NCBI GenBank assembly: GCA_002344055.1
Contig: DDTH01000003.1
Location: 1 to 39,086, forward strand
DNA from: Sphingomonadales bacterium UBA2369
GTDB taxonomy: Bacteria > Pseudomonadota > Alphaproteobacteria > Sphingomonadales > Sphingomonadaceae
Length of the DNA: 39,086 nt
Direction of reading: 5' to 3'
Below, piece by piece: positions 32,484 to 39,086 of this stretch. Positions within the stretch are counted from its first letter, which is position 1, and every line of letters begins with the position of its first letter. The position numbers and the translations under genes are program-made. The notes beneath the pieces are model-generated. The model made no database searches, was not told the origin of the DNA, and saw nothing but the letters and a program-made list of their open reading frames with translations.

Positions 32484-33644
32484 ATGCAGGCGGACCAGCC
32501 ATTTTCGAACCGGCGCGAGAGGATCGGGCGCACGCTCGGCCTGTTGCCGCCGTCCGGCGCGACCGCCGCGTTCGCCGCTGAACTCGCGGTCGAACAATTC
32601 GCCCGGATGCGCCAGCGCCTGCCGAGCCTGTTCGTCGTTCTCTCCCTCGTTGGCATTTCCGCCATGTTGCTGACGCCGGAGCGGGGCGATTCCACGACGC
32701 GCTACGCCCTGCCGCTCTTCCTGTTCGTGGCCAGCATCATTCGCTTCTTTCACTGGAAGCGCGTGCGCGATGCCGATTTCGATCCCGGTCAGTCGCGGCG
32801 TGAATTGCGGCGGCTGATGTGGATGGGGCCATTGATGGTGGCGCTCGGCAGCGGCTGGGCGATGATCAACTTCCTCGATGCGTCGCAGGGCGAACGGCCG
32901 CTGACGATCGTGCTGATCCTGCTCTGCTCGTTCGCCGCGGCGACGGCCCTGTCGACTTTCCCGGCCGCCGCCCTGTTCGCTTTGGTCGCCGGCCTCGCGC
33001 CGATCACCACCGTCATGGTGATCAAGGGCGATACCGGCATGTGGGTCGTCGCAGTGACGGCCTGGGCGGTGGCGATGATGACCGTGCGCCTCTCCGTTTG
33101 CGAACTGCGCGACATGGAGGACAATCTCGCTCTGCGGCACAGGCTGCGCGATCAGGCCAATACCGATCCCTTGACCGGACTCAGCAACCGCCGGGCCTTC
33201 GACGACGCGCTGGGCGCCGCCACAGAAAGCCCCTGCGGCGGCCCGGAACATGTCTCGCTCGCGGTGATCGACCTCGACGGGTTCAAGCTCGTCAACGATC
33301 ATCACGGCCATGGTGTCGGCGACGATCTGCTGCGGGCGGTCGCCGCGCGGCTTCGCGAAGCCTGTCCGGATGGCGGGATGGTGGCGCGGCTGGGCGGCGA
33401 CGAATTCGCCATTCTGCTGACCGGGCGGCCTCCAGAGGAATCGCCCGTACTGGCCGCAGCACTCCGCGACGGCCTCGCCGCGCCTTTCCTGCTCGGCGAT
33501 TTGAGACTGACGATCTCGGCCAGCGTCGGGCTCGCGAACATACCTGATGCGGCGCGGGATCCTGAATCGCTCTACATGCAGGCCGACCTCGCCTGCTATC
33601 GCGAGAAAGTGCTGCATCGTGAGGCCCGCAAGCGTGCCGCCTGA
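32484..33644 (+). CDS. Membrane-bound diguanylate cyclase (GGDEF)
   Basis: A 386-residue protein with about six hydrophobic segments in the N-terminal half (about 48-215) and a GGDEF domain from about 225 (ANTDPLTGLSNRRAFDDAL). The active-site signature is intact (ARLGGDEFAILL), and the IDLDGFKLVNDHHGHGVGDDLL block is present, so it probably makes cyclic di-GMP. The four residues at the usual RxxD inhibitory-site position read PDGG, so product inhibition through the I-site is likely absent. No known sensory domain in the membrane half. Transcribed against the surrounding gshB and yraN, with an 89-bp upstream gap for a promoter and 6 bp to the yraN stop. Confidence 0.92.
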   Translation: MQADQPFSNRRERIGRTLGLLPPSGATAAFAAELAVEQFARMRQRLPSLFVVLSLVGISAMLLTPERGDSTTRYALPLFLFVASIIRFFHWKRVRDADFDPGQSRRELRRLMWMGPLMVALGSGWAMINFLDASQGERPLTIVLILLCSFAAATALSTFPAAALFALVAGLAPITTVMVIKGDTGMWVVAVTAWAVAMMTVRLSVCELRDMEDNLALRHRLRDQANTDPLTGLSNRRAFDDALGAATESPCGGPEHVSLAVIDLDGFKLVNDHHGHGVGDDLLRAVAARLREACPDGGMVARLGGDEFAILLTGRPPEESPVLAAALRDGLAAPFLLGDLRLTISASVGLANIPDAARDPESLYMQADLACYREKVLHREARKRAA

Positions 33645-33650
33645 AGCGGA

Positions 33651-34007
33651 TCAGCCGCCGATCCAGGCATTCTCGATATGCCGGGGCCGGCAGCGCGGCG
33701 CGATCAGGATCACGTCCACGCGCATGTCGTCGCCCTCCTTCAGGTAACGCGGCCCCAATATCTCCGCCGCCGCCGCGACACGCGCCAACCGATATTCGTC
33801 GATGGCGAAATCCAGCTCGGCCTCGGTCGCGCGCGTCTTCACCTCCACGAAGGAGATCAGCTTGCCGCGCCGCGCCACCAGATCGACTTCCCCCGCGGGA
33901 GTCCGCACCCGCCGGTCCAGAATGCGCCACCCCTTCAGCCGCAGGAACCAGGCCGCGCGCGTCTCGCCTTCCCGCCCGCTCTGCTCGGCGCGGCGGCGGT
34001 CTCTCAC
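33651..34007 (-). CDS. YraN / UPF0102 family protein
   Basis: A 118-residue member of UPF0102, a nuclease-like family (endonuclease fold). It has the start GREGETRAAWFLRLKGWRIL and the conserved PD-(D/E)xK-like core EVDLVARRGKLISFVEVKTRA, in which Glu, Asp and the EVK motif are in place. Function is not established. Its ATG overlaps the rsmI stop as ATGA, the usual rsmI-yraN coupling. Confidence 0.93.
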   Translation of the reverse strand: MRDRRRAEQSGREGETRAAWFLRLKGWRILDRRVRTPAGEVDLVARRGKLISFVEVKTRATEAELDFAIDEYRLARVAAAAEILGPRYLKEGDDMRVDVILIAPRCRPRHIENAWIGG

Positions 34008-34852
34008 GCTTTCAGCGCCATCGCTCTGGCGTAGAGCGCCTTGCGGTCCGCATTGTAACGCTTCGCAACTTCGCCCGCCGCCTTGGCCGGGGGAAGCCGC
34101 TTCAGTGCCTCCGCCAGCGCCGCCTCGATCTCATCCTCGGCGGCGGGCGGCGCCTCGCCCGGCGGCCCGACGACGATGACGATCTCGCCCTTCGGCGCGG
34201 TGTCCGCATAGCGTTCGGCGAGTTCGGCCAGCGTGCCGGTGACCGCTTCCTCATAGGCCTTGCTGATCTCGCGCGTGACGGCGGCGTCGCGTGGGCCGAG
34301 TCCTTCCGCCAGCGCCGCCAGGGCCGCGCCGAGCCGCGGCCCGCTTTCGTAGAAAAGCAGGGTCCCCGCAAAGGTCCCGGCCTCGGCTATTGCCGTTGCA
34401 CGCGCGCCGGGCTTGGCGGGCAGGAAGCCGAAGAAGGCGAAGCGGTCGGTCGGCAGGCCGGCCAAAGTCAGCGCGGCGATGGCGGCGCTGGGGCCGGGCA
34501 GGGTGGTGACGGCGACCCCCGCCGCCCGCGCGTCCCGGACGAGCTTGTAACCCGGATCGGAAATGAGTGGCGTGCCCGCGTCGGAAACCAGAGCCACAGC
34601 CTCGCCCGCCATCCGCGCCACCAGCCCCGGCCGCACCCGTTCGGCATTGTGATCGTGATAGGGGGTCATCGGCCGCTCACTGCCGACGTGGCGGAGCAAT
34701 TTGGCGGTGACGCGGGTATCCTCGACCGCGATCAGGTCGGCCCGGCGCAGCACGTCAGCCGCACGCGGCGTCAGGTCGCCCAGATTCCCGATGGGCGTCG
34801 CGACGATATAGAGGCCGGGGGCAAGCGGTTCGTCGCTCATGCCTGCGGTCAT
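34004..34852 (-). CDS. rsmI: 16S rRNA (cytidine(1402)-2'-O)-methyltransferase RsmI
   Basis: Adds the 2'-O-methyl group to C1402 in the ribosomal decoding centre using S-adenosylmethionine. The 282-residue tetrapyrrole-methylase-fold protein has YIVATPIGNLGDLTPRA, VEDTRVTAKLL, VSDAGTPLISDPGYKLV and LPGPSAAIAALTLAGLPTDRFAF. Start is ambiguous: ATG 34852 or ATG 34840 (MSDEPLAPG), neither with a strong ribosome-binding site; the second gives the length usual for the family. The gene is separated from hemW by a repeat element of about 90 bp. Confidence 0.96.
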   Translation of the reverse strand: MTAGMSDEPLAPGLYIVATPIGNLGDLTPRAADVLRRADLIAVEDTRVTAKLLRHVGSERPMTPYHDHNAERVRPGLVARMAGEAVALVSDAGTPLISDPGYKLVRDARAAGVAVTTLPGPSAAIAALTLAGLPTDRFAFFGFLPAKPGARATAIAEAGTFAGTLLFYESGPRLGAALAALAEGLGPRDAAVTREISKAYEEAVTGTLAELAERYADTAPKGEIVIVVGPPGEAPPAAEDEIEAALAEALKRLPPAKAAGEVAKRYNADRKALYARAMALKA

Positions 34853-34892
34853 GGCATCTTGCGCATTCGCTGGGCAAGTGCGGCCTCTCCAG

Positions 34893-34983
34893 ACCGCTCA
34901 GCCTGAGCTTGTCGAAGGCCTGTCCTTCCGATCGACCGCGCGGAAAGAAGAGGCAGGCCTTCGACAAGCTCAGGCTGAGCGGT
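34893..34983. repeat. REPIN-like element: 30-bp perfect inverted repeat around a 31-bp spacer
   Basis: The left arm (34893-34922) and right arm (34954-34983) are exact reverse complements over 30 bp and contain the core TTCGACAAGCTCAGG, an intergenic repeat motif that is very common in sphingomonads and some other proteobacteria. Two inverted REP units forming a long hairpin is the REPIN or BIME layout, mobilised in trans by RAYT transposases. It lies between the hemW stop (34986-34988) and the rsmI start, so the minus-strand operon mRNA would carry the hairpin. No RAYT gene is in the window. Confidence 0.85.
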
Positions 34984-34985
34984 GA

Positions 34986-36137
34986 CTAGGTTGTAACGAT
35001 CTCCGCCAGGATCGCGTCCAGCAAAAGAATGCCGTCGTCGGTCACCCGCAGCCGCGCACCTTCAGCTGCGACCAGTCCCCGCTTTTCCAGCCGCGCGACA
35101 GCCGCCGCATCGACAAGCCGGTCCATGCCGGTGCGGGCCGCGATGTCGTCAAGGTCCACACCCTCGCCGAGCCGCAACCCCATCAGCAGCATTTCCGATG
35201 CCCGGTCCGTCGGTGCGAGTGCCGTTTCCTCGACCAGCCCATGGCCGTTGCGCGCCACCGCCTTCAGCCAGTTTTCCGGCTTGCGGTGCCGCTGCGTCGC
35301 CATCCCCTCGCGCCGCCCGTGCGCACCGGGGCCGATCCCGGCATAATCGCCCATCCGCCAGTAAATGAGGTTGTGGCGGCTCTCCTCGCCCAAGCGGGCG
35401 TGATTGGACACTTCGTAGCGCGGCAGCCCGGCGGCGCGGGTCATCGCGTCGGTCAGCTCGAACAGGTCGGCGGCATGATCTGGATCGGCGGGGACCAATT
35501 CGCCCTTCGCCGCCAGCGTGGCAAAGCGAGTCCCCGGCTCGATGGTAAGCTGATAGAGCGACAAATGGCCGGTTCCGAAGCCCAGCGCTCGCCCCAGTTC
35601 CCCCTCCCACGCCGCCGCGCTCTGGCCGGGGAGGGCATAGATCAGATCGAAACTGACCCTCCCGAAGTGGCGTTGCGCCGTCGCCAGCGCATCCAGTCCC
35701 TCCGCCAGATCGTGCGCGCGACCGAGAAACCGCAGCGCCTCATCGTCCAGCGATTGCAGCCCCAGCGACACGCGATTCACCCCGGCGGCCGCCAGATCGG
35801 CGAAGCGCGCCGCTTCCACGGAGGACGGATTGGCCTCCAGCGTGATCTCGATCTCGTCCGCCGTCTGCCAATGCCCGGCGGCCGCCTCGATCAAAGCCGC
35901 CGCCGTCGCGGGCGCCATCAGGCTGGGCGTCCCCCCGCCGAAGAAGATGGAGGTCAGCCGCCGTCCGCGCAGCAAGGCCGCCTCATGCGCCAGATCGGCC
36001 AGCAGCGCTTCCCGCCACGCCGCCTGATCGATGCTCTCGCGGACATGGCTGTTAAAGTCGCAGTAAGGGCATTTCGCCACACAGAAGGGCCAGTGGATGT
36101 AGAGCGCCAGATCGGCGGACGAGGAAATCTGGGTCAT
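34986..36137 (-). CDS. hemW: Radical SAM heme chaperone HemW (coproporphyrinogen III oxidase-like)
   Basis: A 383-residue radical SAM protein; HemW binds heme and delivers it to respiratory enzymes and should not be read as the true HemN oxidase. The iron-sulfur motif is Cys19-x3-Cys23-x2-Cys26 (CVAKCPYCDF), followed by SIFFGGGTPSLM, ITLEANPSSVE, GVNRVSLGLQSLDDEALRFLGRAH and YALPGQSAAAWEGEL. I chose ATG 36137, ten residues before LYIHWPFC; a longer frame upstream is antisense to another gene. This ATG overlaps by two bases the ATG of the divergent CAP gene, so its ribosome-binding site lies inside that gene. Confidence 0.95.
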   Translation of the reverse strand: MTQISSSADLALYIHWPFCVAKCPYCDFNSHVRESIDQAAWREALLADLAHEAALLRGRRLTSIFFGGGTPSLMAPATAAALIEAAAGHWQTADEIEITLEANPSSVEAARFADLAAAGVNRVSLGLQSLDDEALRFLGRAHDLAEGLDALATAQRHFGRVSFDLIYALPGQSAAAWEGELGRALGFGTGHLSLYQLTIEPGTRFATLAAKGELVPADPDHAADLFELTDAMTRAAGLPRYEVSNHARLGEESRHNLIYWRMGDYAGIGPGAHGRREGMATQRHRKPENWLKAVARNGHGLVEETALAPTDRASEMLLMGLRLGEGVDLDDIAARTGMDRLVDAAAVARLEKRGLVAAEGARLRVTDDGILLLDAILAEIVTT

Positions 36138-36657
36138 GATCAAGCGTCTTTTCGGAGCGGCCCTCTGCCACGTCGCGCTGCTCGCCGCCACTCTTCCGGC
36201 TGCCGGGGCGCAAGCGACGGACACGTTGCAGGCGGTGATGCTGCGCGTCCACAACGCCGCGCGCGCCGAGGTTCGCGCCGCGCCGCTCGTCTGGAATGAA
36301 GCACTGGCGGTGGAAGCCCTGAGCTGGGCGCGGCAGCTCGCACGGGAAGGCCAGATGCGCCATTCCGGCCGCCCGGGTCATGGCGAGAATCTGTGGGTCG
36401 GCACACGCGGCGCCTACAGCCATACGGAAATGGCGCAGCTCTGGGTCGACGAGAAACGCCTGTTCGTGAACCGGCCAACGCCCGACTTCAGCACCACCGG
36501 CAATTTTGCCGATGTCGGCCATTACACGCAGATCATCTGGCCCGCGACCTCGCAGGTCGGCTGCGCGATCGCGTCGGACCGGAATTTCGACTATCTGGTC
36601 TGCCGCTACACCGCGCCCGGCAACGTCATGGGCGAGCGCGCCATTCCGCTCAGGTGA
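36136..36657 (+). CDS. CAP-domain (SCP-like) secreted protein
   Basis: A 173-residue exported protein with a signal peptide (about 1-27, ending AGAQA) and a single CAP domain: VHNAARAEVRAAPLVWNEALAVEALSWA, MRHSGRPGHGENLWVG, VGHYTQIIWPATSQVGCAIA and YLVCRYTAPGNV. The CAP cavity residues (two His, two Glu: HNAAR, GENL, HYTQ) and a Cys pair are kept. Its role is unknown; bacterial members have been linked to envelope or secreted lipid binding. It occupies exactly the space between rdgB (8-bp overlap at 3' ends) and hemW (2-bp overlap of start codons) and is transcribed against both, so its promoter must lie in the hemW coding sequence. Confidence 0.93.
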   Translation: MIKRLFGAALCHVALLAATLPAAGAQATDTLQAVMLRVHNAARAEVRAAPLVWNEALAVEALSWARQLAREGQMRHSGRPGHGENLWVGTRGAYSHTEMAQLWVDEKRLFVNRPTPDFSTTGNFADVGHYTQIIWPATSQVGCAIASDRNFDYLVCRYTAPGNVMGERAIPLR

Positions 36658-37303
36658 GGGCGGCCGCGACCAGTTTGCGGAAGGCGTCGGCCCGGTGGCT
36701 GATCGCGTGCTTTTCGTCCGGGGCCATCTCGCCGAACGTCCGCGTCTCGCCTTCGGGAACGAACATGGCGTCATAGCCGAAGCCGTTGGCCCCGCGCGGC
36801 GGCCAGACCAGGCTGCCGTCGACGCGGCCCTCGAACCATTCGCTATGCCCGTCCGGCCAGACCAGAGCGAGCGCACAGACGAAGTGCGCGTTGCGGCTGA
36901 CCTCCGGCCCCAGCGCTTCCAGCTCCGTCTGCACCCGCCGCATCGCGCGGCCGAAATCGCGGTCGCCCTCGATATGGCCGGCATCGTCGTCGGCGGGGAC
37001 ATGCGCATCCTCGGCCAGCGCCCAGCGCGCCGAGAAGATGCCCGGCCGGTTGCCCAGCGCGTCCACGCACAGCCCGCTATCGTCCGCGAGCGCGACCATG
37101 CCGCTCAGGTCCGCCGCCGCCCGCGCCTTCAGATCGGCATTGTCGATGAAGCTGGTACCCGTTTCCTCCGGCTCCGGCAGATCGAGCGAAGCGGCGGACA
37201 CCGGCTCGATCCCGTAGGGGCCGAGCAAGGCGGTGATTTCCCGCACCTTGCCCTCATTATGACTGGCAATGACCAGCGTGCCGGGCGCCAGCTTGCGGGT
37301 CAC
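36650..37303 (-). CDS. rdgB: XTP/dITP pyrophosphatase RdgB
   Basis: A 217-residue nucleotide-sanitising enzyme that hydrolyses dITP, dXTP and their ribo-forms to monophosphates. Motifs of the HAM1 family are present: LVIASHNEGKVREI at the N-terminus, ETGTSFIDNADLKARAAADLSGMVALADDSGLCVDALGNRPGIFSARW, and the C-terminal GANGFGYDAMFVPEG and SHRADAFRKL. It begins at GTG 37303, overlapping the rph stop (GTGA), hence coupled. Its 3' end overlaps the CAP gene. rph-rdgB-hemW is a conserved order in alphaproteobacteria, here interrupted by the antisense CAP gene. Confidence 0.96.
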   Translation of the reverse strand: MTRKLAPGTLVIASHNEGKVREITALLGPYGIEPVSAASLDLPEPEETGTSFIDNADLKARAAADLSGMVALADDSGLCVDALGNRPGIFSARWALAEDAHVPADDDAGHIEGDRDFGRAMRRVQTELEALGPEVSRNAHFVCALALVWPDGHSEWFEGRVDGSLVWPPRGANGFGYDAMFVPEGETRTFGEMAPDEKHAISHRADAFRKLVAAALT

Positions 37304-38016
37304 CGCCCCGTCGCCCGATCCTGCGCCGCGAAAATCTCGCTGCAGCCGATGCGGGCGAGGCGGAGCAGGCGCAGCAGCCCTTCCTCGTCATAGGTCGCGC
37401 CTTCCGCCGACACCTGTGCCTCGACGATATTGCCATTGTTGGTCAGCACGAAATTGCCGTCGCTGCCCGCCGCGCTGTCCTCGACATAGTCCAGGTCCAG
37501 CACCGCCTGGCCGTCATGGATGCCGCAGCTCACCGCCGCGACCTTGGCGGTAATCGGGTCGGCGGTCAGCGCACCGCTGGCGAGCAATTTGTCCACCGCG
37601 ATCCGCAAGGCCACCCAGGCACCGGAGATGGAGGCGGTGCGGGTGCCGCCATCGGCCTGGATCACGTCGCAATCCAGCACGATCTGCCGCTCGCCGAGCG
37701 CCGAAAGATCGACAACCGCGCGCAGGCTCCGCCCGATCAGCCGCTGGATTTCCTGCGTCCGGCCGGATTGCTTGCCCTGCGCCGCCTCGCGCCGTCCGCG
37801 CGTGTGGGTCGCGCGCGGCAGCATGCCATATTCTGCCGTCACCCAGCCCTGGCCCTTGCCGCGCAGCCAGGGCGGAATGTTCGTCTCGACGCTGGCCGTG
37901 CACAGCACCCGCGTCTCGCCGAAGCCGACGAGCACGCTGCCCTCGGCATGTTTGGTGAAACCGGATTCGATGGTGATCGCGCGCATCTGGTCTGGCGCGC
38001 GGCCCGAAGGGCGCAT
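37300..38016 (-). CDS. rph: Ribonuclease PH
   Basis: A 238-residue phosphorolytic 3'-5' exonuclease that trims tRNA precursors; works as a hexamer. The sequence begins MRPSGRAPDQMRAITIESGFTKHAEGSVLV; the phosphate- and substrate-site blocks MLPRATHTRGRREA, QEIQRLIGRSLRAVVD and VLDCDVIQADGGTRTASISGAW follow. I chose ATG 38016, with GGAG seven nt upstream, rather than an upstream in-frame ATG that would run into the divergent gene region. First gene of the rph-rdgB-(CAP)-hemW-rsmI-yraN set. Confidence 0.97.
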   Translation of the reverse strand: MRPSGRAPDQMRAITIESGFTKHAEGSVLVGFGETRVLCTASVETNIPPWLRGKGQGWVTAEYGMLPRATHTRGRREAAQGKQSGRTQEIQRLIGRSLRAVVDLSALGERQIVLDCDVIQADGGTRTASISGAWVALRIAVDKLLASGALTADPITAKVAAVSCGIHDGQAVLDLDYVEDSAAGSDGNFVLTNNGNIVEAQVSAEGATYDEEGLLRLLRLARIGCSEIFAAQDRATGR

Positions 38017-38089
38017 AGAAAGTCTCCGTTGAAGTTCGCGGGCGGCCTTAGCCTGTGCCTTGCCCCCGCGCCAGCGTGAGGAGAAGGCC

Positions 38090-38284
38090 ATGAAGGCATT
38101 GTTCCTGGTGCTCGGTGTCGTCGCTTTGCTCGCCGGACTGCTCTTTGCCGGGCAGGGGGCCGGGATCATCCACTGGCCGCAGACCAGCCATATGGTGAAT
38201 TCCACCGAATGGATTCTCTACGGCATGATCATCGCGGGCATCGGCCTGATGCTGGTCGGCTTCGCCTCGAAAAAGGGGCGCTGA
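38090..38284 (+). CDS. Small two-helix membrane protein
   Basis: A 64-residue protein with two hydrophobic segments: about 2-19 (KALFLVLGVVALLAGLLFAG) and about 40-58 (WILYGMIIAGIGLMLVGF), separated by a loop with HWPQTSHMVNSTEW, and a basic end (SKKGR). ATG 38090 is preceded by GGAGAAGG at a good distance. I do not recognise a named family. It is divergent from rph with a 73-bp gap. No functional inference possible. Confidence 0.78.
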   Translation: MKALFLVLGVVALLAGLLFAGQGAGIIHWPQTSHMVNSTEWILYGMIIAGIGLMLVGFASKKGR

Positions 38285-38299
38285 CCCCCGGGGCCTTTT
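38275..38299 (+). terminator. Possible intrinsic terminator after the small membrane protein
   Basis: GGGG (38275-38278) can pair with CCCC (38285-38288), and the outer AAAAGG (38271-38276) can alternatively pair with CCTTTT (38294-38299); four T residues end the structure. The two foldings compete, so the call is weak. Confidence 0.3.
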
Positions 38300-38337
38300 G
38301 CTTGCGCCTACGCAGCATCGACGAAGGGGGATGGGAA

Positions 38338-38826
38338 ATGAGAAGGTTCATCCTGACTGCCGCCTTGGCTCTGGCGCTTGGCGCCTGCGGGGGCGTACCG
38401 GGCGACGCGCGGATTTCCGTTATGGACTGGACGCCCGACGGGAGTTCCGTGACGACCTGGGTGATTGCGCCGGACGGTGAGGGCCGGGTCGAACTCGGCG
38501 GCGGCTTCGCCCGCGAGGGCGAGGCGCCGAGGCGCAGGGTTTCCCGCCGTTTCTCGGTGGGGGAGGAAGGTTATCGCGAGATCCGCGCGCTGCTGCGCTC
38601 GGCCGAGCAATATCGCGATCGCGGGGAGGTCCCATGCGACGGGTCGCCATCCAGCCAGGCCAAGAGCTTCGTGAATTACGATAGCGCGGACGGTCCGGAC
38701 TACCGGATCGAAATCGGCCATGGCTGCAATGCGGGGGCCGCGCGCGAACTGCTGGAGAAAATCGCGCAGGGCGGCGCGCGCGTTCGCGAATGGACGGCGA
38801 ACGCGCCGGAGGAAACGGAGCGCTGA
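38338..38826 (+). CDS. Putative lipoprotein of unknown function
   Basis: A 162-residue protein with a signal peptide and lipobox (LALALGAC, Cys about 16). The mature part is beta-rich at first (ISVMDWTPDGSSVTTWVIAPDGEGRVELGGGF), then a helical charged segment (YREIRALLRSAEQYRDRG) and a C-terminal part with two Cys (VPCDGSPSS and GHGCNAGA) that may pair. No family recognised. ATG 38338 is preceded by GAAGGGGG. It follows the small membrane protein by 53 bp. Probably localised in the periplasm or outer membrane. Confidence 0.75.
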   Translation: MRRFILTAALALALGACGGVPGDARISVMDWTPDGSSVTTWVIAPDGEGRVELGGGFAREGEAPRRRVSRRFSVGEEGYREIRALLRSAEQYRDRGEVPCDGSPSSQAKSFVNYDSADGPDYRIEIGHGCNAGAARELLEKIAQGGARVREWTANAPEETER

Positions 38827-38863
38827 GGCGCCTGCCGACCGGCCTGCCGTCAGGGCATTCCTG

Positions 38864-39086
38864 CTAGATGGTCGGCCGCTCGGTGAACGCACAAACCTGC
38901 GCGGCGGCGAGGTGCTCGCCGAGCGTCCTGGGATTCCACACGAGCCGCTCGCCGGGCGCGTATGCGGCGGGCGGCGTCAGGTAGAGCAGCCGCTCGCGGG
39001 AGAATGCGTAGAGGATCGGCACCAGCCGCCGCTGATTTTCGCGGTCGTCGGAATCGCTTTCCGGCTGGCGCGGGTCTGGCGAGCGC
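38864..39086 (-). CDS. 3' end of an unidentified gene running off the right edge
   Basis: An open frame on the minus strand enters from the right edge and stops at TAG 38864-38866; 73 residues are visible. They begin with a charged stretch (RQPESDSDDRENQRRLVP) and continue LYAFSRERLLYLTPPAAYAPGERLVWNP, ending QVCAFTERPTI. Codon choice is GC-rich at third positions, like real genes here. No family recognised, and the start lies outside the window. Confidence 0.45.
   Translation of the reverse strand, partial: RSPDPRQPESDSDDRENQRRLVPILYAFSRERLLYLTPPAAYAPGERLVWNPRTLGEHLAAAQVCAFTERPTI

Overview
The window is a gene-dense, GC-rich stretch of a bacterial chromosome, most likely from an alphaproteobacterium of the Sphingomonadales. 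The reasons are gene content and linkage: an E1-beta pyruvate dehydrogenase subunit carrying its own lipoyl domain, a DUF4170 protein, ftsB directly before pdhA, yqeY-dnaG-rpoD in a row, priA near a short-type transaldolase and xerC, and abundant short intergenic repeats of the 'TTCGACAAGCTCAGG' type. The genus assignment is inference; there is no rRNA in the window. No tRNA, rRNA, CRISPR array, insertion sequence or prophage was seen.

Layout. 1-3697 (minus): yqeY, dnaG and the 5' part of rpoD, a macromolecular-synthesis cluster. 3838-10211 (plus): carA, two small unrelated genes wedged into the car operon, carB, greA and a rhomboid protease. 10222-12149 (minus): a DUF4170 gene, then, behind an intrinsic terminator, a four-gene set of small membrane proteins that looks like the enterobacterial yqjD-yqjE-yqjK cluster. 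12316-18567 (plus): eno, ftsB, pdhA, an unknown secreted ORF, pdhB, a phytoene-synthase-like assembly factor, an EF-hand protein and a BLUF blue-light sensor. trmFO (minus) overlaps the BLUF gene tail to tail. 20064-23221 (plus): a TPR-sulfotransferase, a DUF488 protein and two tandem paralogous Cys-rich lipoproteins. 23244-26151 (minus): priA and a DUF2490 outer-membrane protein. 26280-27426 (plus): an unknown secreted protein and a transaldolase. A Gdx-type guanidinium exporter (minus) has a structured leader. DUF484 and xerC follow on plus.

From 38016 back to 29384 the minus strand carries rph, rdgB, hemW, rsmI, yraN, gshB, dedA and a three-gene pilin/chaperone-like cassette. Two plus-strand genes interrupt this run: a CAP-domain secreted protein fitting exactly between rdgB and hemW (start codons overlapping head to head, 3' end overlapping rdgB), and a membrane diguanylate cyclase between yraN and gshB. 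The right edge holds two small plus-strand envelope genes and the end of an unidentified minus-strand gene.

Most genes are housekeeping. The parts worth attention are the non-contiguous minus-strand operon, the insertions inside carAB and pdhAB, the AT-rich patch with the pilin-like trio, the leader of the guanidinium exporter, and several clean inverted repeats.
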